Positions 1 through 10,093 of a DNA stretch of 15,870 nucleotides are shown piece after piece. The first letter of the stretch is position 1. Each line of letters opens with the position of its first letter. The notes below the pieces were generated by a model. It was given only the letters and a program-made list of their open reading frames with translations, was not told where the DNA came from and searched no databases. The DNA lies in assembly GCF_000499385.1 (NCBI RefSeq), contig NW_013651751.1:1-15870 (forward strand), written 5' to 3'. The position numbers and the translations under genes are program-made. The stretch is from Eimeria necatrix (taxonomy: Eukaryota > Apicomplexa > Conoidasida > Eucoccidiorida > Eimeriidae).

Positions 1-478
1 TCTTTTATCGGATGGTTTCTTCGGCTTCTCAGTGGCGCCTATCTTCGTGACTCATGAGAAAGGTGAGAGCTTTGTCTCGGATTTTGATGCACCCAAACTA
101 GTTGTCGTTCCACTCGCACGTGATCGACTACACTGCTTAGAGCCGAGCACGCAAACTCACGGGCTGCAGGAAGTAGGTGTTTGCGTCTTACTCTGTCAGT
201 CGTAGTGCAACTTTCTGTTTAGTTGTATTTGTTTTATTTCCAAGTGGTGTTAGCAGCAGCACATATTTCTATCGTTCCCACAGACCTTACCCGTAGCTTT
301 TATAAAATGTAAGCCATGCCAATGTGGTTTCGGTGTGCGTTATGTGAAAATAAATAATCTTGGAGTTTCTAGCGTCAGCGGTCTGTAGATGCTCGAAAAC
401 TTGAAAAGGGGCATGCACGAAGAAAGTTCTCATACGTATACGTGTTTGTGCGCACTGTACTTCTCATAAGCTGCTGAG

Positions 479-668
479 TCAGAGTTTGCGTTTCTTCTGT
501 GTGGAGAAAATACGCTAGAGTGGCATCAGCGAAACAGCCATGTAAAATGGACAAAATCTATTCTGAACCGCATTTTCTGCCTTTCATGGACCACATATCT
601 TTTGAAACCAGCATACGCAAGACTTTCAGATGCTTTTTCTGCACCTGGCGGATTGCGGGTGGCAGAAA
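479..668 (+). CDS. Possible coding exon, unrecognised product
   Basis: The plus frame is open from 470 to 847, about 126 codons with no ATG at its start, so if coding it is an internal exon. A CAG acceptor-like word lies at 480-482 and the donor-like motif GTAAGC at 669. An exon 483-668 would be 186 nt, with the same phase (1) at both ends. The translation has no motif I know; it holds several Trp and Cys residues and a mildly hydrophobic middle (FCLSWTTYLL). An open frame of this length is only marginally unusual here, and the acceptor's pyrimidine tract is weak. The alternative is non-coding DNA that is open by chance. Confidence 0.15.
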
Positions 669-1493
669 GTAAGCAATCTAGTTCGTTTTTTGTGTTTTGC
701 AATTTGGGATTGTGCTACTCAGCATCGAATAATCTGCGACTCGTTATCTGCTTGCCCCCATTGAAAATTACTTTGCCGCACGCATACTGGCCGGCGAGTA
801 TCTTTGCATTTTTGTCTGTGTTGGTCCGCAAAATGTCCTTTTTTTAGAGCTTTTTTTACATGCGAGCCGCAGCTCTTGATCGCCGTAGCGTTTTTTACGA
901 TGGCTGCCGCATTTTGCAATTGGCAGGAGTTGCGTGTAGAGCTTTCCTGCTTCGTATATTGAATCATTCTACATATAGATCTCTTTCCACCCGCTGGGCA
1001 TTTCTCCTTTAGATTGCAATGGCTTAGGCAATGAGGAATCGAAGCGGCCTTAAGAAGCGCAGCAGTGTTGCGCCTTCACTGTTGATGATTACCTTAAACT
1101 ATTTAAACGACAGTAGGCAGACATAAGCTTAGGTCTTGGGCATTCTGCAGTGCAGAGGAGAGCCGTAGTCTCTCCACAAGCGGAGATCGAGAGGGCACAG
1201 CTTATGCTGAGGCCTGAGAAGGCTTAAACATCGCTCGCTGCTGGACTACTACAAAGTTTTACACAACATGCGTAAAACGCAGCAGCCATTTTGTTCAGAG
1301 AGTAAGAAGAGCTTGTTTTGTTCGGTGCTACATTCGCATCTCCTGCCTTGTGTCAAGCATTTACAGTCGCTGTGGAAAATCCACTGCACTAAGTCTGCAT
1401 TTGCGGCTCATGCGCTAAGCTGTCTCATAGAGTCGCCTGATGACTATATGCTGACCAACCACGATCCACCGCTTTTCTATTTCGCAGCGTAAC

Positions 1494-1521
1494 TTGTCTC
1501 GCACGCTTGTGCGCGAGACAA
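1494..1521. repeat. Inverted repeat, 9-bp perfect arms
   Basis: TTGTCTCGC at 1494-1502 is the exact reverse complement of GCGAGACAA at 1513-1521, leaving a 10-base loop (ACGCTTGTGC). The RNA of either strand could form a stable hairpin. No T-run follows that would make it a bacterial-type terminator, and no gene is adjacent, so its role is unknown. Confidence 0.75.
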
Positions 1522-2730
1522 AATATGATCTGCGCCTTTCAATTGAGCACCTTTGACCAGATCTTGGAAATATCAGTGAACAGTGAAGCCAACCAAGCTG
1601 ACTGCAGGCGCGCATACAAATTGAAGTGGTGAGCTTTGGTACAGAAAGTACGTGCTTTACGCTAATTGCCAATGCAGGAGTTCAGCATTTCTTGAAGATG
1701 TTGAAATGCCCGGCGTCATGCCTTCATGCAGTTGTGAGACTCATTAGGTCTGCTCAGGCTCGCATAAACGTCGTGCAGGTTGCCCTGGATACTGCATGTA
1801 TGTTGCGTCTATGAGGGTTGACCCTGACTTCAAAAGGTATGCACAACGAGCACAAAAGCTCCTTCGAGCTTCCTGCTTCCCTGTGTTTTTATTTACTTAA
1901 AGAAGAGGCTTCTTTCAGCATTCAGTAGTCCGTGTGGAAATTTCTTGTTTTCCGTGCTAGGGAGATTAGGCACCTTGAACAGGCGTTAATGCGTAGAATT
2001 AAACTGCACAAATTTGCTGAGCTGCTTATACGCAAACCAAATGGAAGTGAGGCTCGTACTACTTCGCCGCAATTTTTTCCTTCTTCCTCTTCATCAACTT
2101 AAAGCGTTCGGCGCAATATTCTTACCCGTTCGTTAGCTCGCCATTTTGCATGCCTTCATTATTCAGTATTACTGGCTAGTATATACACGCAGGAAGTAAG
2201 TGACTAGGTCGCGGAGCTCTTCAGTGTAGTCAGCTTTGTGGTGGCGACGGCTACTCTGTGTGTTAGCCATACCAATAAGATTTTCAGGAGCAGAGGCTTA
2301 GAAGGAGCGCTGCAGGAGCTACCTCCTTTTTGTTAGGGTGCATATCATGCCTGGTGGTTGCCAGTGTTTTCCTGACGATGCCCTTAGCCATTTCAGTCTG
2401 CCGTTTGCTTGTTAGCCACCACAGCACTGGCTGCTCCGTTGATAGCCAAGAAATGCAACAGTAGGAAAAGCGATTAGTAAAACATGTCGCAGTTATCAGC
2501 ACCAGATTTGAACGGTGAGTACTTGAGGTAGCATTGCCGATTGGGGACGCAGCGCCGAGGAAGCGCTCAGAAGGCTGTCAGTGAGTCAGTTCTTGGCATT
2601 GCTTTCAGCTTGTTCATTTGACGCTGTATCACAATGGTCCCATCTAAAACCAATAGAAAGTGCGCTTGTGCTCTTCTGGTTAAATTTTCAGCCTTTTCGA
2701 AGCTTTTGTTTGTCTTATAAAAGCCGTTTG

Positions 2731-2760
2731 ACAGCTCTTTACAGCTCTTTACAGCACTTT
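2731..2760. repeat. Three copies of a 10-bp tandem repeat
   Basis: ACAGCTCTTT at 2731-2740 and 2741-2750 is followed by ACAGCACTTT at 2751-2760, one base different. The short pyrimidine-rich array looks like replication slippage. It lies inside a chance open frame (2581-2979), which it helps to keep open. Confidence 0.9.
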
Positions 2761-3410
2761 CTGACGACTTTACGGCTGCATGCCGCTTTTAACAAAAGTC
2801 ACTGCCTCATGATTTTTTACACGAACGCGCAAAGACTGCGTGATGTGTCTGGGTGCAAGATAAATGATTTAGCAGTTCCTGCAGATTTCCAGTTCTCTGT
2901 GCGCAAACAAGAACAAAGCAGGCCACTAAGTTCTTCTCAGACGAAGTTATTTCTTTCGTCCTTCAAACACAAAATTTAGCGTGAACTGTGCCTTGAGCAT
3001 TTTAGTAGGTTCTAAGGCTTTTATCGGTTGAGCACGACAAGTAAGCCTGAAAATATTTGTTTGCACAGAACACATTCGTTTCCATTCTGCACATAACCAC
3101 TCGATTTCATACAGGAGGTACGAGGGGCCATGAAGACAGCAGTAACGCGGCTCGTGATTAAGCATGGCGATAGCTCGGCATTTGGATTGAATGACGAGCA
3201 TGATACTTGGCACGCAACTTTTTCACATTTGGAAAATGCGCTATGTTTTACATTATACGTATTGCAACAGCATGCAGAGCACATAGGACGCGACGAAAGT
3301 TACAGTTGTAGCAACTAGAAGTGGCGAGAGACTCTGTAGCTAATGTACCTCATTCGTGCAGAGAAGCATGAGCGAAAGCTTCAAATGCTTGCAGCGGACG
3401 AATCTGCTGC

Positions 3411-3955
3411 TTTGCTTACTAACTGTATCCATGTTGACTCCCTGCTTGTATGCTTAGTCTAATTTGATTGCTTGATGCGCTCTTGCAAAGCGCCAGAGAA
3501 AAGCGATTACTTTGTCGCCTTTTCCCAAGTTGCGTTGCCAGGTCTACGTGCTATAAATGACGCATGTAGACCTATATCTGAACCTTGTCATGAATGCTGG
3601 GGGCAGCATGACGACTCCTATCCAAACAGAGAGTAAGTTGTGGTTTGTAAGGTTCCAGGTGAGGAACAACCAAGGCTTTCTGGTTTGCTTACTAACTGTA
3701 TCCATGTTGACTCCCTGCTTGTATGCTTAGTCTAATTTGATTGCTTGATGCGCTCTTGCAAAGCGCCAGAGAAAAGCGATTACTTTGTCGCCTTTTCCCA
3801 AGTTGCGTTGCCAGGTCTACGTGCTATAAATGACGCATGTAGACCTATATCTGAACCTTGTCATGAATGCTGGGGGCAGCATGACGACTCCTATCCAAAC
3901 AGAGAGTAAGTTGTGGTTTGTAAGGTTCCAGGTGAGGAACAACCAAGGCTTTCTG
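3411..3955. repeat. Perfect 272-bp tandem duplication
   Basis: Bases 3411-3682 recur without a mismatch at 3684-3955, offset by 273, with one extra base (G at 3683) at the junction. The flanks share CTG just before or at each boundary (ctgc, ctgg, ctgc), which may be the microhomology that seeded it. Each copy holds one CAG-AGA-GTAAG motif (3628-3637 and 3901-3910) and a short inverted repeat, GTTCC-AGGTGA-GGAAC, at 3651-3666 and 3924-3939. Each copy also has a pyrimidine-rich acceptor-like run ending in CAG (3539-3541 and 3812-3814), so a 91-nt exon before the motif is possible. Perfect identity means the event is recent, or is an assembly artefact. Confidence 0.97.
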
Positions 3956-6900
3956 CAGCTGCACTTGCCGTCTTTGATCATTTCAGGGAGCATTTACTAA
4001 AACGTGAATCCGCCTTTCTTTTGAGGCGTCGTTTAGCTGGATTAGCGCCTTGATGAACACTACGTGCGAAAATAAATAAAAGACACACTTGGGAAGGAAA
4101 TGTATATCATAATGGGTTTTGCGGGATATAAATCAAAGAATAGTGTCATGCCCAGCAGTGTGAACGTTCGCCAGCTTTGTACTGTTGCTTGCCATCGTTC
4201 CATATTCTCTTCGAAGCCAGTTGGCTGCTGGCCAGTACTAATAAAACTATTTGAGTGCAATTGCCTAGTCACGACTAGACCAATGTTAGGGTGCGTTGAA
4301 GCGTCGGGCTCTCGGAACACAGTATTTTCTTGCCTAAACGTTGACTGCAACTGAATGAGCACATTGCTCACACTTAGGCGATAATCTTCTTCGTGCACAA
4401 ACTTAGGTGATTATGCTAATATGCGCAACTTATCTTTTACGTGTGTAAAAGAGTGTTAGGTTTGTGAAAACTCAGACTTTTTGCTCCGTGCAAAACAGTG
4501 TGAGTGGCTGCTGCTTATCATTTGGGGCACTTGTATGCTTTAGAAGCGAGAAACAAAGCGACGTTGCCCTGCTAGTATAGCATCTTCGTTCTAGGTGAAA
4601 GCTGTTTTCAGTGAAGCAAGAAAATACCAACGAGCAGCGAGGCCACCGTTTCCTCGATCCGCTGTCTCCAGTAAAAGGAAATAGGCTGCGAAATATGCGT
4701 TAAACGCCACTTCAAAAGACGGCAAAGGCTCTCGCGCGAAAAAGAAGTGTTTCAATGACACGAAATTAGAACGGGTCAGCGTCCTCTGTTTTTGGATGAC
4801 CACAGCAAGTGAGCGCTTGCCTGAACCCATCGCACGCAAATGTGAGCAGGTTGGCATTCTGGAAATAGTGTTATCTTTTCTACCCATTGCACCCTAAAGC
4901 CGTAAACAATGCAAGGACCCCCACAAGAATTGCCCAGTAACACCAGCATGACGGAGTACCTAATGTGGTGTTGACAGCGTTGCGAACGAGTTGTTTGTGA
5001 CTCCAGTTTCTTTTCTATCCATTTTGAGCTTTTACTGCCAAGATTCACTTTTATGCCAGGAATCTCCCGCGAATGTTCCACGATGCGTGCTACAATAGGG
5101 TGCGTTGGGAACGGGTATAGAGTGGCGTATGTGTTTGGGATTAAAGCCAGACAGCAGCACTCCTGACTGAATCTTTGTGTCCTTAAACAAAGCGCGTTCA
5201 ACCATTTACAGTTTCCCAAAATGTATCTCCCTGATAGAAAACCTTTGTTACAATCGTTGGCGCCAGAGCGTAACATAGGCCATGCGTAATTTTGCAGGCT
5301 TATTATGGTGAATCAAACTCATGAAAAAAGTCTTGCAACCTTTCCCCCTGCACGCTAATGCAAAACTGCTGTGCTGATAGCATGAAGTACGAGAATAAGA
5401 AATTCGACACAAACGGACCGGGTTAGGTTTCTGCCGCCATAATGCAAATAAAGGATGTTTGACATGCTTGATCAGCTCCTACGTCGTCATTAAGAATCAC
5501 CATTGCACCAAGAACAAAGTTACGTGAATATACCTCAAAAACGATCTCCTCATGGTGGACAGCGAGTGTGTATTTTGTCAGCATCTTTCTATCTTCAATC
5601 TTTGGAAGGTCCCAATCAGTAATTTTCCGATATTATAAATGACGACTCAGGACAATCTAAGCACACTTGAAACGCCGATAGGCTTGCAACCAACCTATTT
5701 GTATCGCCAGCAAGTGGGTTTTCTATCCAGTCAGAGCGCACGAAAGAGCTCATTTCCACCGGGCCAAGCGTCAACACACTCCAAGTGGTAGGTACGCTTC
5801 ATTTATCGTCTAATCCCGACACAAAGGACACCTTCTGTGGCATTCTCTGGCAGCGAAGCATAATTAAGGCAATATCTTCTCAACACACAAACAAACAAAT
5901 GCCCTAACAAACGATATACGCCAGCATGCTTCCTTTCAGCCAATCAAGCTAAGCATTTTACGGGATCTACTATGAACTAGGCCGCTACTTTCATCAGTGG
6001 AAAAACAAAGTCATTCTAAACCAGCTCTAAAACGTATCGGTGAACTGTTCGTGTGATTTGATGCAAACCGTGTGCTTTGCGACAGTTGGTGGGTATATCG
6101 GCATCATGCCATTTTACGAAAAGGATGAATGCAAAAAATTCGAGAAGAATTTTACAGGAAGACCAACGCTTCGCAGCTGCTCGGGAAATTCTTTGCCATT
6201 TAGTCTTTGGACCCCTATGGAGCCGTTTATATCAAATACGTAGTGACGTAAGCACAACTTTGAGGCACCTGTGACGAATCATGGTGCTGACTTTGCAGCG
6301 GCCAATCTACACATAGAGCACCTTTGTCTTCTGACAAGAAGCATAAAATGACGGAGTGTGCTTGGCGGAATACCTTGAGCTTATTCTGATTGAAGCACGT
6401 GAAGGTGGGGACGTTCCTGTGGTATTGTGGTCTCCCTCTAATGCGCGTTCTTCAAGTGCTCTGCGCAGCTGCAAAAATGCTCGTTCTCTTCTTTGCCCGC
6501 AGGAAGTCAGTGAAGTGGTTGTAGCAGTTTCGGCTGTGTGCGGGTCTAGTTCAGGGCATGTGACGCTTCCCGTGGAGGGCCTGTCTACTACGTAACACTA
6601 GAAGATTCTAGATGCTTCCCCTGCCTTGTTGCACTCATCGTCGTGTAAAGAAAGAAACAATCCGGCGAAGGCGGCGTTGTAGCGCGTAACTTATGGTAGG
6701 CTGATTTTGTGGTACCTCGCAGTATTAGCAATGCTAAATAAGAACCGAATCCCCAGTTTCATTTCCAAGCGATATCAGTGAAAAGTGAAGCACTGTAGCG
6801 GCGCAAAGCCTGTGGTCATGCGCTTCGGTGCCATGCAGTGTAAAGTTGTTGGACGCAGCCTCTGAAGCCTGTGGCCTAGTTTCGCACTACGTGAGGATAC

Positions 6901-8254
6901 AATGACAACTATGCAACAAGAATCAGTGTCCTTAATACGTTCTGCTTCAGTAAAAAGCACAGCGTACGGCATGCCTGTGACGGTTGTGAAGAGCTCGATA
7001 AAATGTCCTTCTCCTTGTTTGTGAAACCTTTTATCAGAGGGTGCGTTGCATCGTCAACGAGTAGGTCAAATCATCTCAGGAGATGCAGGAGGCGTACCAC
7101 GATTCGGGAATCAGTTGCCTTTCATCCGGCACTTCACTCACGAGAGCTATCTTTTCGCTCGTATGGCGTAAATGACCACATTGTAGCCAAACCATTGGTC
7201 AAGTGAGCGTGTTGCAGTTAGCTGGAAGCATCTACAGCGCTCTAAAGGGAAAGACTGAGCGCCATTTGACACAAGATACGTACACTGAATTCTCTTTGGC
7301 AGATAAGGCGGGCATGATGCCAGAATAAGAATAATTCCTCTTTGTCCCCTTCACGCAGTGGTAAGAAAGATTGCTGCAGCGACAGTCGCAGCGATCAGGA
7401 AGATTCGTTCACGGCAAAAAGCGCCTGATAATTGTTTGAGCGCGTCCTCCTGACGATTTTTTGGAAAGCCCTTTTGAGCGTGCTTGTGAATAAGAGCATA
7501 TGGCGTTATGCTGCTAAAGAATGGCTGCACGGTATGATTGAGGGACCGACTGCAGTCGGTACGAATCGATGTCGTTCATCTGGTTCTCCACAGCAAGTGA
7601 GTATCCGCGGCATGCTGTGGTCAGTAAGCTTTTGGGCTACACGTTTTCTAATTTTTCCAGTAAGCATCTGATTCAGGCTGTCGCTGTACAGTTCGCATGA
7701 AACAGTATAAGTAATGTGCTGTTTCCCGACTCGATCGTCAATGCTTGAGCCACAGACTTAGGAAAGAGCTTCTTTAAAAGCTTCTAAGCGTATGCCTGAG
7801 CGCTCCGTTCCATGCGTTAAAGGCGGCATTTGCCAGCCTTGCTACCAAACTGTAAGGTCGTCTATGCTTCTCCGTAAGATTGGACACGCAGCTCCGCCCA
7901 TATCTTGTTCGTCATCATGCTCACAGCTAGTCAGTTGGCCGCTCACATTTTTGTAAAAAATTGTTCTCTCGCAGCTATTCAAGTACAAAAGAAGGCAAAG
8001 CCCGAAATCCATAGCGTTCTGGAGTCTTCAAGCAGCGTTTGACAATGGCGCACAGCTGCATTAGTCTGCATCTTCTTGGCCTGGTTGTGCTCATAATTTG
8101 GGCATTCGCATGAATTTGACCTTCAACGACTGTTTCGACTGTAATGTATATAGTCACAAGCTGCCAATTTCAGACAGTGTGTAACGCTGTCTACGTCCAT
8201 CAAGTGATGCAGTCTATTTATCATTACCGGCGAATCAATCGCACATGCGCAAAT

Positions 8255-8255
<1 letters not shown>
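3956..8255. other. No confident gene; probable intron or intergenic DNA
   Basis: The longest frame, 4776-5276 on minus (166 codons), shows no known motif, signal peptide or membrane segment, and its length is within chance. Donor-like motifs on plus start at 4804, 6501, 7036, 7592 and 8172. Those at 6501, 7036 and 7592 follow clear pyrimidine-rich runs, as does a CAG at 7356-7358 that is followed two bases later by GTAAGA. Four copies of AGGGTGCR, donor-like on plus, lie in or near this stretch (4288, 5097, 7038, and 2335 upstream). No tRNA, rRNA or transposon was recognised. Confidence 0.5.
7545..7560. repeat. 16-bp perfect palindrome
   Basis: ACCGACTGCAGTCGGT reads the same on both strands with no spacer. 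A perfect 16-mer palindrome is expected about 0.24 times per window of this size. It could be a binding site for a dimeric protein or a chance event; nothing beside it decides. Confidence 0.8.
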
Positions 8256-8330
<75 letters not shown>

Positions 8331-8396
8331 TGTTTGTGTTTGTGTTTGTGTGTGTGTTTGTCTATGTCTGTGTCTGTGTCTGTGTGTCTGTGTCTC
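8256..8396. repeat. (TG)n microsatellite with degenerate 3' edge
   Basis: An uninterrupted TG run of about 35 units spans 8256-8327. It passes into TGTTTG units (to about 8360) and then TCTG/TGTCTG variants to about 8396. Both strands stay open across it, so the long Val-Cys and Thr-His frames at 8144-8563 (plus) and 8123-8401 (minus) are artefacts of the repeat, not genes. The orderly drift from TG to TGTTTG to TCTG indicates slippage with older mutated units kept on one side. Confidence 0.98.
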
Positions 8397-9272
8397 ACCA
8401 CTTTTCATTGGTTAAGTGCATGCCGTGCAGCGAAATTGCGGGGAGTGCCGCTCAACTGTGGGCTGCATCTAAATGTTTCTGGCTAAATTACTGCACAACC
8501 GTGGTGTACCACGCGTGGCTGACAGCTACTGCGCTTCTGATTCTTCGACACTTCGGCGTGTAATGTTGTGCCTGCATGAGTTCTTTTTTGACCATAGTAC
8601 ACTCATTTATTATGTAAGAAGAGATGTTTCGGCACCACGTCGGCATACAGATGCTTGTGCATGCTAGTGCGCGAGGACATTTAGTTCATAGTGTTTCTAC
8701 CCGAATACCTCCAGACTAAGAATTGTCACAAAAGGTGCGAACAGAAAAATATTTGATTGCTGCAGACAAAAGAAGGAATAATTTTCGTTGTTTTTAACGG
8801 AAGATATACAATGAAACCTAAAAAGGCGCTTCTGATACAGAGGCCAAAGGCGACCGGTAGCTGTCAATAATGAATGTGGCTCATGCCCGTTGCAGGCGAG
8901 CAATGCGAGCCATTTCAAAGTGGCAAACTTCACAAATGAGCGCGATCATTATTCACGCGCTCAGTCTAAGTTGTCGCGCAAATATTGGTCTGCTTTACGG
9001 ATGCGAGGTGCCTGCATTTGTTCGCAAAATGAACCTTCTCATTTTGTTGGCCACAGACGGTGGGTCCTCACTTTATTCCATTTTGAGCACTGCGCTCAAA
9101 CTCTTGAGGCAATGCAATGGTCATGGTAGCAGGCAGCTCCTGGAATAAAACTTTTGCAAATTATTCGTAGGGATTTTTAGCGAGGCCAGTAAGAAGCTGC
9201 GGAGGCGCCTATGAAGCGCGCGGGCTATGTGCCATGGACAAGACACATGGATGCAACAGAACCATACTTGAC
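8397..9272. other. No gene seen
   Basis: There are three overlapping frames of 60 to 92 codons on plus (8473-8667, 8870-9148, 8890-9129) and one on minus (8697-8933). None has a recognisable domain and they overlap one another, as chance frames do. TGCATG words occur at 8417, 8573 and 8658. AATAAA-like words are present (for example near 9144) but are not tied to a gene end. Confidence 0.45.
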
Positions 9273-9388
9273 CATACTATCATAAGAGTGAATTTATGGT
9301 GCTTAAACTGCAGAGGCTTGCCGCCTCCTAGGCATAGTATCATAGGAGTGGATGTTTGGAGCTCAACCCGTTAAGGCTTGAGGTCTCG
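9273..9388. repeat. Diverged 60-bp direct repeat, two copies
   Basis: The unit starting CATACTATCATAAGAGTG at 9273 is matched by CATAGTATCATAGGAGTG at 9333 (16 of 18), and similarity continues through GAGGCTTG / AAGGCTTG to about 9328 and 9388. The copies abut with a 60-base period, so this is an old tandem duplication. It lies directly before a second repeat family (9393-9804). Confidence 0.8.
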
Positions 9389-9392
9389 ATCA

Positions 9393-9804
9393 GGAGACCG
9401 CCGCCTCGCTTCGCCTGAAAAATATTGAAAACGTTCAGCTGCCAAAGTTGGCAGCTCAGAACAATCAAATTCATGCGTTATCCCAGAATTTCAGATGCAT
9501 TTGAGTTAGTATACGAGAGACTTCCACGTCACACGAGACGGACACACCGAAAATGACTGCACATTATCGACCTGCCGAGGTCTTCCTGGTTACAACTAGC
9601 AGAGACAAACAGAAGCGTTCACACTCTTGGTGGCCTGCAACTTTATACAGAATGTGAGCCGGAAATATCGGTCATCCGGGGACCGCCTCCTCGTCTCGAA
9701 TGAAAAATTTTGCAAACACTCATCTACAAACTCCGGAACGCGTTCACAGCAAGCAAATTCATGCGTTATCCCAGGATCGCAGATCCATTCAAACTAGTAC
9801 ACGA
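9393..9804. repeat. Diverged direct repeat of about 125 bp, two copies
   Basis: Copy A (9393-9517) and copy B (9678-9804) share GACCGCC near their start, GAATGAAAAAT-like or CCTGAAAAAT-like words after it, a 21-base identical block (9466-9486 and 9754-9774), and a TAGTAYACGA end. The middle is poorly conserved. Copy A has a hairpin there (9433-9462) that copy B lacks. The spacing and uneven decay suggest a dispersed repeat or the relic of a non-autonomous mobile element, but I see no terminal inverted repeats or target-site duplications. Confidence 0.8.
9433..9462. repeat. Hairpin inside repeat copy A
   Basis: AGCTGCCAA (9437-9445) pairs perfectly with TTGGCAGCT (9448-9456) across a two-base spacer. 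GTTC and GAAC outside it can extend the stem past a two-base bulge. The matching part of copy B (about 9720-9750) cannot form it, so it was gained in A or lost in B. Confidence 0.75.
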
Positions 9805-9936
9805 ATCCTTTTGCTTGACAGGAAGTAAGTGAAACACTTAGGCTCCGCGAACTATGATTAGTTGAGCGCTGATGCGTTCTAGACTTAATTTCGCGACAAC
9901 GTAACAGGATTAATGATGCAGCAAAATGCATGTGCC

Positions 9937-10093
9937 ATGCACGTCAACTGTTTGGTTTATCGTTATCTGTACTGTATAGTTGGAGTAATTCTCATGTGTA
10001 GTAAAGCCAACGCTCATGCGTCGAGCTCAAACACCATTTGGCCAATCAACGACGTAGCATGCAGACGACTCTTTAGGCTCCATAATACAGAGA
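9937..10093 (+). CDS. Candidate first exon of a secreted protein
   Basis: From the ATG at 9937 (two more in-frame ATGs lie at 9913 and 9916) the plus frame begins MHVNCLVYRYLYC, then a hydrophobic run IVGVILMC, then SKANA followed by HASSS. This is the shape of a eukaryotic signal peptide: an uncharged to basic start, a hydrophobic core, and a small-residue AxA cleavage site after about residue 26. The mature part is short (about 26 residues) and ends RRLFRLHNTE at a GTAAGC donor-like word at 10094, leaving one base of the next codon (phase 1). No family is recognised. The last 30 bases lie inside the 229-bp tandem duplication. If real, the protein enters the secretory pathway. The frame could be chance: signal-like runs arise readily in T-rich DNA. 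Confidence 0.3.

Larger units (their letters stand above)
1..3410. other. No confident gene; probable intron or intergenic DNA
   Basis: I see no recognisable protein family, RNA gene or transposon here. The longest open frame is about 130 codons (2581-2979, plus), which chance explains. Short plus-strand donor-like motifs of the AG-NNN-GTRNG type start at 168, 664, 1297, 1643, 2191, 2655 and 3113. A possible 30-nt exon lies at 33-62: a pyrimidine-rich run ends in CAG at 30-32 and GTGAGA follows at 63. Read with one base carried over from the previous exon it is open (APIFVTHEK). Another possible start is the ATG at 2484, open for ten codons to a strong GTGAGT donor at 2514. None of these is secure without RNA data. 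Confidence 0.5.

Noticed and set aside
2581..2979. 132-codon plus frame
   Set aside because: It begins at a GTG inside a GTGAGT word, includes a 10-bp slippage repeat and has no recognisable domain.
3411..3955. CRISPR array or satellite
   Set aside because: There are only two units, 272 bp each, with no short repeat-spacer pattern.
4886..4894. Telomere-like CCCTAAA
   Set aside because: A single unit with no tandem array; more simply the minus copy of the AGGGTGC word.
4776..5276. Longest open frame, 166 codons on minus
   Set aside because: No known domain, signal peptide or membrane segment. Roughly half a frame this long is expected by chance across six frames, and it runs against the apparent strand of the splice-like words.
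8144..8563. Open frames of alternating Val-Cys (plus) and Thr-His (minus) across the TG tract
   Set aside because: They are open only because a TG repeat contains no stop codon; the flanks show no coding signal.
9393..9804. Intact transposon bounded by the direct repeats
   Set aside because: There is no transposase frame between the copies, no terminal inverted repeats and no target-site duplication.
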